From positions 310,001 through 374,000 of the forward strand of contig CAWBRU010000021.1 of NCBI GenBank assembly GCA_963791325.1: a stretch of DNA of 64,000 nucleotides, read 5' to 3'. The position numbers and the translations under genes were made by a program. This document shows, in pieces, positions 1 through 8,309 of this stretch. A model generated the notes under the pieces. That model did not search any database. It was not told the origin of the DNA and saw only the letters and a list, made by a program, of their open reading frames with translations. This DNA is from JBEVJK01 sp963791325. Its GTDB lineage: Bacteria > Pseudomonadota > Alphaproteobacteria > Rhizobiales > Rhizobiaceae. How positions within the stretch are numbered: position 1 is the stretch's first letter; the number at the start of each line of letters is the position of its first letter.

Positions 1-501
1 CGCACATCGAGCGACAACGGGCCTGCCAGGCGGGGTTCCCTCGGCAGAAAAGTCCCGGCTCAATTTCGTGGGCCGCAGGGTGAAGAGTATTCCGGGAGGG
101 GAGCGATCCCCAAGTGGGCCAGGGAGCTTGGGGTAAACGATCGTTCCGACTTGGAAAAGTATCGCATCAGGTGAGACTTGCGAGGCGCGGAGACCCGATA
201 CGCCGACATGTCGTGCACATAACGGGCTCCGCGCCCAATCGACTTCTTCGTTTTCGAACTGAAGCACAATGATCGAGCGAGAGTACATTCTCGCTGATCC
301 AGGATCGCTGTTTTTTGCCAAGCGCTCGGTGACCTGCCCTGTTACCGCAAGGATGTGGTCTCATCGCATAGCCGTTTTGCTTGACCGCTGGTTGGCACAG
401 GCCAGCCGCTACCCGAAATAGGGATCGAGGTCGAGGCCAGCAGCCTGCTGCCAAACCCCTCCGGTCGGTCGGAAGAAGGACATCTCGTTCTAGCGACTCG
501 A
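1..501. other. No supported gene at the left edge
   Basis: Short open frames exist on both strands here, but none has a ribosome binding site, a recognisable motif or a codon pattern like the neighbouring genes. Because phage tail-gene debris starts immediately to the right, this stretch may be further decayed prophage DNA, but nothing in it shows that directly. Confidence 0.5.
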
Positions 502-913
502 ATGGACAAGATCACGCGTGCGGTGACGCCGCACACGCCGACGCTGCACGAGCCTGACGTCGCAAGTTCGTCAGCTCCGCAGTTCATCGGCTCCGGACCG
601 GGGAACCGTCAGGTCACGATCGAACTGCGATACCCGATCGGCTGGGGGGCAAGAGTATCGCGTCGTCTAGCTCTGCCGACTGAAGGGCAGGGATTTCTCC
701 CGCATGCGGCGGCTGACTGCAGCAGGGGTGGGCGAGGACGAGGCGATGCTGGCGATCATCTCGGGGCCGCCGGTCGAGGTGATCCAGGAACTCCACGGCG
801 ACGATTATCTGAGCCTGCTCGAGGCGGCCCGGGATTTTATTCCAGCCCGCTTTCAGCCGACGGCGGAGAGCGGGCTGCCTTCGGAGAGTGGCCAGGGTAC
901 GCCGGCGTCGTAG
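502..913 (+). pseudogene. Remnant of phage tail assembly chaperone (E/41/14 family)
   Basis: The first ~48 codons from the ATG read as the start of a phage tail assembly chaperone (gp41/E/14 type), with a characteristic RQVTIELRYPIGWG stretch. The frame is then lost near 645. The second frame carries an in-frame TAG near 667 and continues with RMRRLTAAGVGEDEAMLAII through to a stop at 913. The product would have helped fold the tape-measure protein during tail assembly. The order chaperone, second chaperone, tape measure is that of Mu- and P2-like tail modules. With a frameshift and a nonsense codon it cannot be functional. Family assignment is from motif recognition only. Confidence 0.6.
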
Positions 914-1068
914 CCCAGGTGCTGCAATTCTCGCTCCAGGAAGTCCAGGACTTGGAGTTCGAAGAGCTGATTCAGACCTGGTTCCCGGTCGCCGCTGCGA
1001 TCGCCAGGACGAATGGCGAGCAGCTCACCAGCAATTTTCTAAGGATGTTTGGTGGTGGCAGGCAATAA
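895..1068 (+). pseudogene. Remnant of second phage tail assembly protein (GpE-like)
   Basis: A short reading frame overlapping the end of the preceding chaperone encodes AQVLQFSLQEVQDLEFEELI followed by an alanine-rich helix, about 55 residues. Its position between the first chaperone and the tape-measure gene, its size and its acidic L-x-x-L-E-E-L-I helix fit the GpE-type tail protein of P2/Mu-like phages. Its frame is -1 relative to the chaperone, as expected for a product made by programmed frameshifting, but I see no clear slippery heptamer. No good start codon is visible, so it was either made by frameshifting or is dead. Confidence 0.45.
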
Positions 1069-1645
1069 AGAAGCACGGTTGGTCCTCAGGCTGGTCGACG
1101 GCGTCTCGGCTCCCGCCAAGGGCATCGTCGCCTCGCTCGGCGTCGTTGGTCGTGCCGCCGGGGGGATCACATCGGTCACGGCATTGCACGGCCGTGCGGT
1201 CGCCGCGGCCGGGCAGCAGTTCCGCAAGGCGAGCCAGCAGATGGCCGCCTTCTCCGGCCCGGTGCTGCTCGGCGCCGGCGCCGCCGTGCGCCAGGTCTAC
1301 GACATGCAGAAGGAGCTCAACGTCGCGGTGGCCGCCGGCAATCTCGGCATCGGTGAGCGTTCGGCGTTGATGCAGCGGGCAACCGAGCTCAACGCAAAAT
1401 ATGCCGCTAGCTCGGCCGAGATCGTCGGCGGCGTCAACGAGCTGCTCAATCAGGAATGAGCTACACCCAGGCGATCGGCGCCATCAACGGGGTGCTCGAC
1501 ACCGGCCAGGCGATGGACGTGCCGATCGCCGAGGCTTCTGCGGCGGTGGTCAATTTCATGGTTTCGCTGAAGCTGCCGATGGCGACCACCGAGGAGGCGA
1601 TGCGCTCGGCCACCCGGCAGGCAGATCTGTTTGCCTACTCGGGCG
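1049..1645 (+). pseudogene. Truncated phage tail tape-measure protein
   Basis: The N-terminal ~200 residues of a TP901-type tail tape-measure protein. The frame from about 1049 (TTG, with GTG at 1052 and an AAGGA box just upstream) encodes a helical start rich in Ala and Val and the conserved segment around ERSALMQRATELNAKYAA. It breaks at 1456-1459 and resumes in the next frame with SYTQAIGAINGVLDTGQAMD and MATTEEAMRSATRQADLF, which is conserved tape-measure sequence. Similarity stops at about 1645, where the remains of an unrelated helicase begin on the other strand. Intact tape-measure proteins are usually 600-1500 residues, so most of the gene is missing. Confidence 0.7.
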
Positions 1646-3755
1646 AAATGGTGTGGCTTTCCCCGAGCACGTGCTGAAGAGAAGACACCTCTGTACCGTC
1701 GGGGTGGCTGCCCTTCGTCGGCTGGTCGAGCTGCTGCGGATCGCCGAGCAGCACGAGCGTCGGCGCGCATTGCGACATCGCCACCACGTTGGCCAGCGAC
1801 ATCTGAGCGGCCTCGTCGACGAACAGCACGTCCGACCACGTTGTGCGCGTCCGCCCGGGACCAGAAGAACGAGGTCGCTCCCGCGACCCGACATTCACGG
1901 CTCTGAAGAAGGTCGAGAAGGTGCTCGTTCGACTTGGCGAAGCAGAGTCGAGGGCAGGTCGTCCTCCCTGTCTGCCGCCTTCTGCACGCAGGTCAGGTCG
2001 ACGGCCATTTCGCCTGCCGCCTCGACGACCTTGTCGAGGAGGTTTCGGATGACCTTGTGACTGTTGGCGGTGATACCGACGCTCCTGCCCAGCCTCGCCA
2101 GCTCGCAGATCATGCGCGCGGCAGTATGTGACTTTCCGGTGCCGGGCGGCCCCTGGATGGCCAGGAAGCCCGGTCCAAGCAGGCCGGCCAGGCGCAGCGC
2201 GGACGTCGAGCGTGGTTTCGCCCGCCAGCCGGACCGGCTCACCCTTCAGCGGCGGCGGCTCCCGCAGCAAGAGGGCGCGCGCGGCCCTGTAGCCGCCAGG
2301 GCCGACCATCCCCTCCGTCGCCACATGCTCGCCGATGCGCAAGCAGGGCCGCGGCCTGCTCCTTCGAACGGAAGAACTCATGCTCGAAGACCGCCTCGGG
2401 ATGCTCGGCGGCCAATCTTCTTGGGCTTCTTGATGTCGACCGTACGATCCTGCGGTGGAGATCGATCTCACCTCGCCGAATTTGCCGCCGCCAAGAGCCT
2501 CGAGCTTGTCGCCGGGCCGGACCTCGGTGTCCTGCTCGGGAAACGAATAGCGGTGTACCGGTGTCCTGTCGTCCGGGCCGGTGACGTCGCCGACGAAGGT
2601 CAGCCGCGACAGCGCGGCCCGCTCGTCGAGCAGCTCGTCGGCGGAAAGCGCCTTCAGCCGGAAATACTCCCACCAGGTCGCCTTCTCCTCGCGCCGATGC
2701 CAGTCCAGCAGGTTTGCGAGCAGCCAGCGGGCCTGTTCGACCGGGTTGCGATCTTCCTCTGGAAGGCCCGCCGTCAGCCGCTCCGCCAAGGCTCTCGCCG
2801 ATCGCTTCGCGGTCCGAAACGCTTGCGCTGGGCGCGCTTTCGGAAGCCCCGGGCCGGGCGATCGATAATCCGTCCGCGACCAGGCCGCTGCGGCGCTCCT
2901 CGAGCCAGTCGCGCAGCTTCTCCGTGGCGGCGCAGTCGTCGGCGTTGTAGCGGGTGACCGCCTGCTTGTCGTCTTCCGTCAGAGAGGCGGGGTCGTCCAG
3001 CTCCAGGGCGGCCTGAACCCGGGCCAGCGCCCGGTTGGCGTCCTGCAGCTCCTCCTCCCGAGTGTAGCCGAAGAATACCTCGAGCCGCTTGATGGAATAG
3101 CTTTCGACGCCGGCGCGGATAGCGTTCCGGACGACTCCATAGAGGTCGATGAACACCCGGCCACGCAGCAGCCCATCGATCTCGTTCTCGCGCGACGCGT
3201 AGCGCCCCATCAGACGCTTGAGCGCGGACGGCTCGTAGGGGGCGTAGTGATAGACGTGCAGGTCGGGATGGCGCTCGCGGCGGGCAATCACGAAATCAAC
3301 AAAAGCTTCGAAGCTGGCCCTCTCGCTCGTCCGGTCCGTCGCCCAGCCGTCGCGGTAGACCGGCTGACCGTCCTCTCCGGTGTAGCGGTAGCCGAACAGG
3401 TATTCGAGCCCGTGCTCGCCGACGAACGGGTCGCCCTCGATGTCGAAGAACACGTCGCCGGGAGAGGGTGGAGGGAGGGCGCAAAGGCCGACGTCCGGTT
3501 CTATGGGCAGCAGCTCGAAGCACGGCTGTCCCGAGTCGCGGGCTTCGACCTGCAGCCGCGCCTGCTCGCGCACCCGCTCGAAGGCGGCCGAGGATCCTCG
3601 GCCCGGCTTCCATGGGATCGGGATTGGCAGCTCCGAGAGCGCACGCGTGGTCGTCACTCCATTTTCGACGAGCTCGGCGGCCTGGACCTTAGAGAGGCCG
3701 GCGACCAGGCTCAAATGGTCGTCGGCGCGGCGCTGCTCGGTGCAGGGCCCATACT
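1637..3755 (-). pseudogene. Decayed TM0106-type RecB-like nuclease / superfamily I helicase
   Basis: On the minus strand, going down from about 3755, the pieces of a nuclease-helicase of the TM0106/AAA_12 type appear in order: a Cys-containing segment and RRADDHLSLVAG, an RNase H-like exonuclease region (GDVFFDIEGDP, YNADDCAATEKLRDWL), then a helicase with Walker A GPPGTGKS near 2130 and Walker B VLFVDEAAQM plus LLGDPQQLDQP near 1760-1830. The pieces occupy different frames, with at least five frameshifts; the first, near 2790, looks like one extra T. The N-terminal nuclease part and the C-terminal helicase lobe are both missing, cut where autotransporter and phage sequence start. The ancestor probably acted in DNA repair or defence. 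Confidence 0.7.
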
Positions 3756-5022
3756 TCGCCGATACAAATGGCGGTGGCGTGCGCGACACCGTCCGGGTCG
3801 CAGTCTCCGATCTTGGTGGACCCGGCAGCACCTTCACCAACACCGGCACCCTCGCGCTGCTTGGCGCCCCCGGCGCAACCACGCTCGACAGCACCGGCCA
3901 GTACCTGCCCCGTGGGACTACGGTTAATTCCATGGCTCTCCGTGGGCCAGTCCAGGGCCAGCTTCTCGGCACCACTACCTTCACCAACGCCGGCGTGATC
4001 GACCTACAGCGGAATCCCGCCGTCGGGGACGTCCTGGTCATTACCGGCGGCACTGTGGCCGGAACGGCTGGAGGCGGAACCTTTGTCTCGAACGGCGGCT
4101 CGCTGTTGCTCGACACGGTGCTCAACAGCGGCGCGCCATCCCAGTCCGATGTATTGGTCGTCGACGGCGTCAACGTCGGGGCTGGCGGGCCAATCCGGAC
4201 CTCGGTCAACAACGTCGGCGGGGCCGGCGACCTGACCGTCGGCGACGGCATCCTGGTGGTCGAGGGCTTGGACAATGTTCCGACCTCAGCGGTTCCTCGT
4301 GCCTTCCGGCTCGGCGCGCCGGCAGTCGCCGGACCCTACGAGTATCTTCTCTTCCGCGGCGGCGCAGGGGCCGGGGCCAGCGACGACTGGTTCTTGCGCG
4401 ATACCATCCAACCGGTGCAGCCTGAGGACGGGGACCCGTCGACGCCGCCGGATCCGTCTGCGCCGCCTGGCACGCCACGCCTACGCCGGGAGGTGTCACT
4501 CTATGCGGCTGCACCGGCGGCTGCGATGCTCTATGGCCTCGACTCCATCGAGACTTTGCATGAGCGCATGGGCGGCGATGCGCAGCGCCTGGGCTCCGGC
4601 AGCAATGGCACCTATGATGGCACGCCCGACGGCGCCTGGGCCCGCGCGTTCGGCCATTGGGGGCACCGCGACGGTCCAGGCATCTATATCGGCGGTCCAA
4701 GCTTTGACTATGGCCTCGGCGGCGTGCAGATGGGCTTCGATCTCTACCGCAACGAGGACCAGTATGGCGGCCGCAACAATGCCGGGCTCTACGCTGGCTA
4801 CGGCCACACCGACGTCGATGTGGAGCACAATCTGCTCGGCCTCACCTTGAAAGGCGGCACAGACAAGCTCGATGCCTTCAGTGTCGGCGGATACTGGACC
4901 CATTTCGGGCCGAGCGACTGGTACGTCGATGGCGTTCTCCAGGGGACCTGGTACGACATCGACATGAACTCGCGGCGCGGCTTGCGGGACGGCGAGACCG
5001 ACGGCTGGGGGTTGGCCGGAGG
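3756..5022 (+). pseudogene. Fragment of autotransporter (passenger end plus beta-barrel part)
   Basis: An open stretch of about 420 codons without a start of its own. It carries passenger-type repeats (FTNTGTLALLG, TTTFTNAGVIDLQ, GDVLVITGGTVAGTAGGGTF), the linker before the barrel (EYLLFRGG), a proline-rich hinge, and then the start of an autotransporter beta-barrel (EVSLYAAAPAAAMLYGLDSI, WARAFGHWGHRDG, YAGYGHTDVDVEH). The passenger N-terminus, the signal peptide and the last barrel strands with the terminal aromatic residue are missing. It ends abruptly a few bases before the stop codon of the convergent peptidase gene. The intact ancestor would be an outer-membrane protein displaying a beta-helix at the cell surface. 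Confidence 0.75.
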
Positions 5023-5026
5023 GCCC

Positions 5027-7114
5027 TCAATATCCGATCAATTCATCGCGCAGCGGGGGCTTGGGCACCGGTTTGCCGAGCACGCGCGTCATGATCGACG
5101 ACAGGGTCGCGACGTCGTTGTCGAACCCGCCGTGAGACGTGGACGCTGTCGCCGCGCTCGTGGCGTAGTCGATGGAGAGCTTACTCGACTGCCCGAGCCC
5201 CGGCGCGAAAATCTGCATGCCCGCAATCGGCGTACCGGGGTTCTCCTCGTAGGCGCGCGAAACCAGATAGAGGAGCGACCGGCCATAGGCGGCAAGTCCG
5301 GCGACCCCGACCGTGTCCTGCAACTCCAGCGGACCGCTCATGTTGTAGAGATACACCTTGTCTTGCAGCTTCACCGCCCCGGTGCCCTTCAGGTAGGGGC
5401 CATAGAACTGATTGAAGAACTCGACGGTGCAGGCAGGCGCCATTAGGTGAATGCTCCCGAGTTGAAGAGACTTCAATCGAAAGCGGCTCAAAGCTCCCAG
5501 CAGGCGGCCGAGCACGATCGAGCCGGCGCTATGCCCGACAAGGTGCAGCACCGGCCGTCGGTTCTCCTTGTCGACCCCGCCGAGGAGCGGTGTCAGGCCT
5601 TTGACGCCTCCGTCGTAGTCGCTGCTCTCCCTGAACGCCGCCTCGGCATCCTGCTTCATGTTGCGCCACGCGGCTCTGCCCAGCGTCTTGCCCGGGCCGG
5701 TCTCGAACAGGAGATCGCCGAGGAGACCTCCGGCCCGCCCAGCCTGGGTCGTGGACAGAGGACCGAAAGCTTCATCAAGGAATCCCGAGCCCCACATCAG
5801 ATGGAAGTTGTAGATTCCGTTGCGGCCAAAGACGTCGTTTCGCCGCCAGGTGGCGATCCGGTTGGCCTCGTCGTCCAGCGTGTTGAGCCCCCCATGCGCG
5901 TAGATCACGAGATGGTCGTAGCCTTGACCTCCGTTGGAATCCGGGATGGTCAGCCGCCTCACGGTCTCGCCCATCTCCTGCGGCGTCGGCGAGCCATAGC
6001 GGCCGCCGAGGACATAGCGGCCGTCGTCGATGTTGACGAAATGCCCGACGATGTCGCTGCGGTTCGGGGCCGTCGAGACCTGAGGCGTTGCGGTGTTGGC
6101 CGGCGTCTGTCGGGGGCTGGCGCTGAACGCACTCGGCGCCTTGACGCCGAGTTGCAGAACCCAGGCGTCCATGACCGTTGCGGCCCAATCCTCGTAGGTC
6201 CAGTGCGCGATCCCGCCATTGCCCCACCCATCACCCCAGGAATTGAGCACCCAGAAGCCATCGGCGTCATACCCGACGAGCACGAAGGCGTGCCCGCCTG
6301 CCGGCCTGCCGCCGGGCAGGATCCTGCCATTCTCCGGGGCCTCCCAGTTGCTGTGGATCTGCGCCGAGACGTAGATCGCCCCGATTTCGTTGATCGCCGC
6401 GTGGTAGTCGGAGAGGTCGGGCTGCAGGCGGTAGTAGGCTCCCAGGCGGATGTCACGCGCCTCCTTGGCTCGCGCATAGGTCAGCACCCAACTCGCGGAG
6501 CCCCGGTCGGGCGCGATCGCCTCGCTGCAAACACCGTTCCGGTGGAAACCGCTCAAGGCGCCCCGTATGCTGGACCCTTCATAGGCCGTTCCCGTCCATT
6601 CATCGTTGCGCTTCGCCATCTCATAGAGCATCCGCGCGCTGACGCGGATTTGCGGCTCCTCGATCGTTTCCCGGTAGAGCAGGCAGTCGACGACATGCGC
6701 CAGCGAATAGCCTGTGCAGCTTGCCGACTGACCCTGATCTCGAACAGGGAATGCCAAGGTGGGATAGATCCTCGTTCTGAGCGCTCGCAAATGGGGTTGG
6801 TAAATGCGATCGCGGATGTCGGGCAGATCCGGGAGAATATCCAGCGTCCGTCCGGCAAGCGCTCGGGGCGCCACGCTGAATTCGCGGTTTCCGAAGCTGA
6901 AGGTCTTGTTCGGACTTGCAGCTTCACGGCCCGCCGCATCGGCAGGAACATTGGCGCCGATCGGCTCCGCGCGCTCGGTGAAAAGCGCTTCCTTTGCCTT
7001 GGCTTCGGACAAGGGCTCGATTTGCGCGGCATCGGCACTCGCCGGGGTTCGCCCGGGTGAGCGCCGTGCCTTCGAGCTTGAGCCTGCGGACTTTGCTTGC
7101 GGGCGGCTAGCCAT
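5027..7114 (-). CDS. Papain-like (C1) peptidase fused to alpha/beta hydrolase
   Basis: A 695-residue two-domain enzyme. Residues ~95-325 are a papain-family peptidase with Cys133 (DQGQSASCTGYS), His275 (GGHAFVLVGYD) and Asn291 (LNSWGDGWGNGG). Residues ~395-695 are an alpha/beta hydrolase with an HGG oxyanion-type motif at 407-409, the nucleophile elbow GHSAG with Ser529, and a possible catalytic His661. The N-terminal ~70 residues are basic, low in complexity and show no signal peptide, so the protein may be cytoplasmic or use another export route. I chose ATG at 7114 because GAGG lies just upstream; a longer frame reaches 7234 without a ribosome site. All catalytic residues are present, unlike the wreckage next to it. 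The substrate is unknown. Confidence 0.8.
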   Translation of the reverse strand: MASRPQAKSAGSSSKARRSPGRTPASADAAQIEPLSEAKAKEALFTERAEPIGANVPADAAGREAASPNKTFSFGNREFSVAPRALAGRTLDILPDLPDIRDRIYQPHLRALRTRIYPTLAFPVRDQGQSASCTGYSLAHVVDCLLYRETIEEPQIRVSARMLYEMAKRNDEWTGTAYEGSSIRGALSGFHRNGVCSEAIAPDRGSASWVLTYARAKEARDIRLGAYYRLQPDLSDYHAAINEIGAIYVSAQIHSNWEAPENGRILPGGRPAGGHAFVLVGYDADGFWVLNSWGDGWGNGGIAHWTYEDWAATVMDAWVLQLGVKAPSAFSASPRQTPANTATPQVSTAPNRSDIVGHFVNIDDGRYVLGGRYGSPTPQEMGETVRRLTIPDSNGGQGYDHLVIYAHGGLNTLDDEANRIATWRRNDVFGRNGIYNFHLMWGSGFLDEAFGPLSTTQAGRAGGLLGDLLFETGPGKTLGRAAWRNMKQDAEAAFRESSDYDGGVKGLTPLLGGVDKENRRPVLHLVGHSAGSIVLGRLLGALSRFRLKSLQLGSIHLMAPACTVEFFNQFYGPYLKGTGAVKLQDKVYLYNMSGPLELQDTVGVAGLAAYGRSLLYLVSRAYEENPGTPIAGMQIFAPGLGQSSKLSIDYATSAATASTSHGGFDNDVATLSSIMTRVLGKPVPKPPLRDELIGY

Positions 7115-7424
7115 GGAGTTCCTCGACCAATTCAGCAACGAGACGATAGCGTGAAATGGCATGTTCCACACGCTACCGCAAAGCATTACAGTGAGATCCG
7201 CATTGCTGCTCAAGTCAAATGGATACTGGATCAAGTCGGCGGTGCTGAAAGCCAGCCGAGAGTTGGCGGCGAGAACCAGGACGGATCTCCGCGGACCTTC
7301 GGGAGACTGGAGGATCAGCTCCAGCGTGTTGGCGACGGTCTGACATCACCAGTCATAACGGCGGGTTGATAGCCTAGAATGTTTCCACGATACTTCCTGC
7401 TGAACGATTTTCTTCTGCAGCGAG
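7115..7424. other. Divergent intergenic region
   Basis: Some 310 bases of lower GC between the divergently transcribed peptidase-hydrolase and SDR genes. It must hold both promoters, but I could not assign -35/-10 boxes with confidence. A 60-codon frame from 7161 has no ribosome binding site or recognisable content. Confidence 0.4.
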
Positions 7425-8264
7425 ATGTCTGTCATGCCCAAGGTCGGTGCTAAGACCGCACTCGTCACCGGTGCATCCTCCGGGATCGGCAAGGAGGTCG
7501 CGAAGCGGCTCGCCAACAATGGATTCCAGGTCTTCGCGACTGCGCGAAGCCTGGAGAAGATGGACGAGCTCTCGTCCCTGGGCGCCACGGTGTTGCGCAC
7601 GGACATCTCCAAGGACGACGAGATCGAGGCTTTGGTCGCTGCGGTGCTGGGACGGGTCGAGGCCGTCGACGTGCTCGTGAACAATGCCGGGTTCGGGCTC
7701 TATGGGCCGATCGAGGAGCTCGGCATCGATCAGGCACGCTACCAGTTCGAGGTGAACGTCTTCGGTCCTGCACGCCTGACACAGCTCCTGCTGCCTGCGA
7801 TGCGGGCGCAAGGATCAGGCACGATCGTCAACATCTCCTCCATGGGCGGCAAGATCTACACGTTGCTCGGGGGCTGGTATCACGCGAGCAAGCATGCTCT
7901 CGAAGGCTGGTCCGACTGCCTGCGACTCGAACTCGCCCCTTTCGGCATCAAGGTCGTGGTCATCGAACCCGGCCTGGTCGAAACCGGCTTCGGGGACGTG
8001 GCGGCCGCCGGGCTCCTCGAGGGCTCGGCCGGGGGGCCGTATCAAGGGCTCGCCCGGATGGTCGCGACGGCGACCCGGCGCGCCTACCAGCCGGGGCACA
8101 GCACCGCTCCAGGCAGAGTTGCAGATGTCGTGCTGCAGGCCATAACGGCAACGAATCCAAAGACGCGCTATGTCGTCGGAAAATACGCCCGGCCGATGAT
8201 CGCCCTCCGGAAGTGGCTGGGTGACCGCGCGTTCGACCGGGTGATGATGATGCAGATGCGGTGA
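7425..8264 (+). CDS. Short-chain dehydrogenase/reductase
   Basis: A 279-residue classical SDR that should catalyse NAD(P)-dependent oxidation or reduction of an alcohol or ketone in the cytoplasm. The Rossmann motif TGASSGIG is at residues 15-22, NNAG at 86-89, and the catalytic Ser138, Tyr152 and Lys156 are all present. An arginine follows the second strand (TARS, residues 39-42), which usually favours NADP. The C-terminal third is longer than in minimal SDRs (~250 residues) and resembles retinol- or sterol-dehydrogenase-like members. It stands alone, convergent to the GMC/cytochrome operon, and shares a hairpin with its 3' end. A role with that operon is possible but not shown. Confidence 0.85.
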   Translation: MSVMPKVGAKTALVTGASSGIGKEVAKRLANNGFQVFATARSLEKMDELSSLGATVLRTDISKDDEIEALVAAVLGRVEAVDVLVNNAGFGLYGPIEELGIDQARYQFEVNVFGPARLTQLLLPAMRAQGSGTIVNISSMGGKIYTLLGGWYHASKHALEGWSDCLRLELAPFGIKVVVIEPGLVETGFGDVAAAGLLEGSAGGPYQGLARMVATATRRAYQPGHSTAPGRVADVVLQAITATNPKTRYVVGKYARPMIALRKWLGDRAFDRVMMMQMR

Positions 8265-8282
8265 CCCGCTTGGCGGCATGGC

Positions 8283-8309
8283 GGCTGCCCGGCCGTCATC
8301 CGGGCGGCC
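8283..8309. terminator. Hairpin between convergent SDR and GMC genes
   Basis: GGCTGCCCGG and CCGGGCGGCC form a 10-bp stem with one G-T pair around a 7-base loop. The hairpin lies 18 bases after the SDR stop and overlaps the last codons of the convergent GMC gene. No T-run follows on either strand, so it may be a bidirectional stem-loop that stalls polymerase or protects mRNA ends rather than a classic intrinsic terminator. Confidence 0.4.

Noticed and set aside
60..454. Small minus-strand frames at the left edge
   Set aside because: No ribosome site, no family and no coding bias; they overlap each other in different frames.
2239..4275. A single 678-residue protein on the minus strand
   Set aside because: Only the part below about 3755 is nuclease-helicase sequence. 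Above it the frame is the complement of autotransporter sequence, and below about 2790 it is out of the true frame for part of its length.
3440..5446. A single 668-residue protein on the plus strand
   Set aside because: Its first ~105 residues are the complement of the helicase remnant and its last ~140 the complement of the peptidase-hydrolase gene. Only the middle is autotransporter.
7161..7343. 60-codon frame between the divergent peptidase and SDR genes
   Set aside because: No Shine-Dalgarno and no recognisable sequence; the region is better read as a promoter region.
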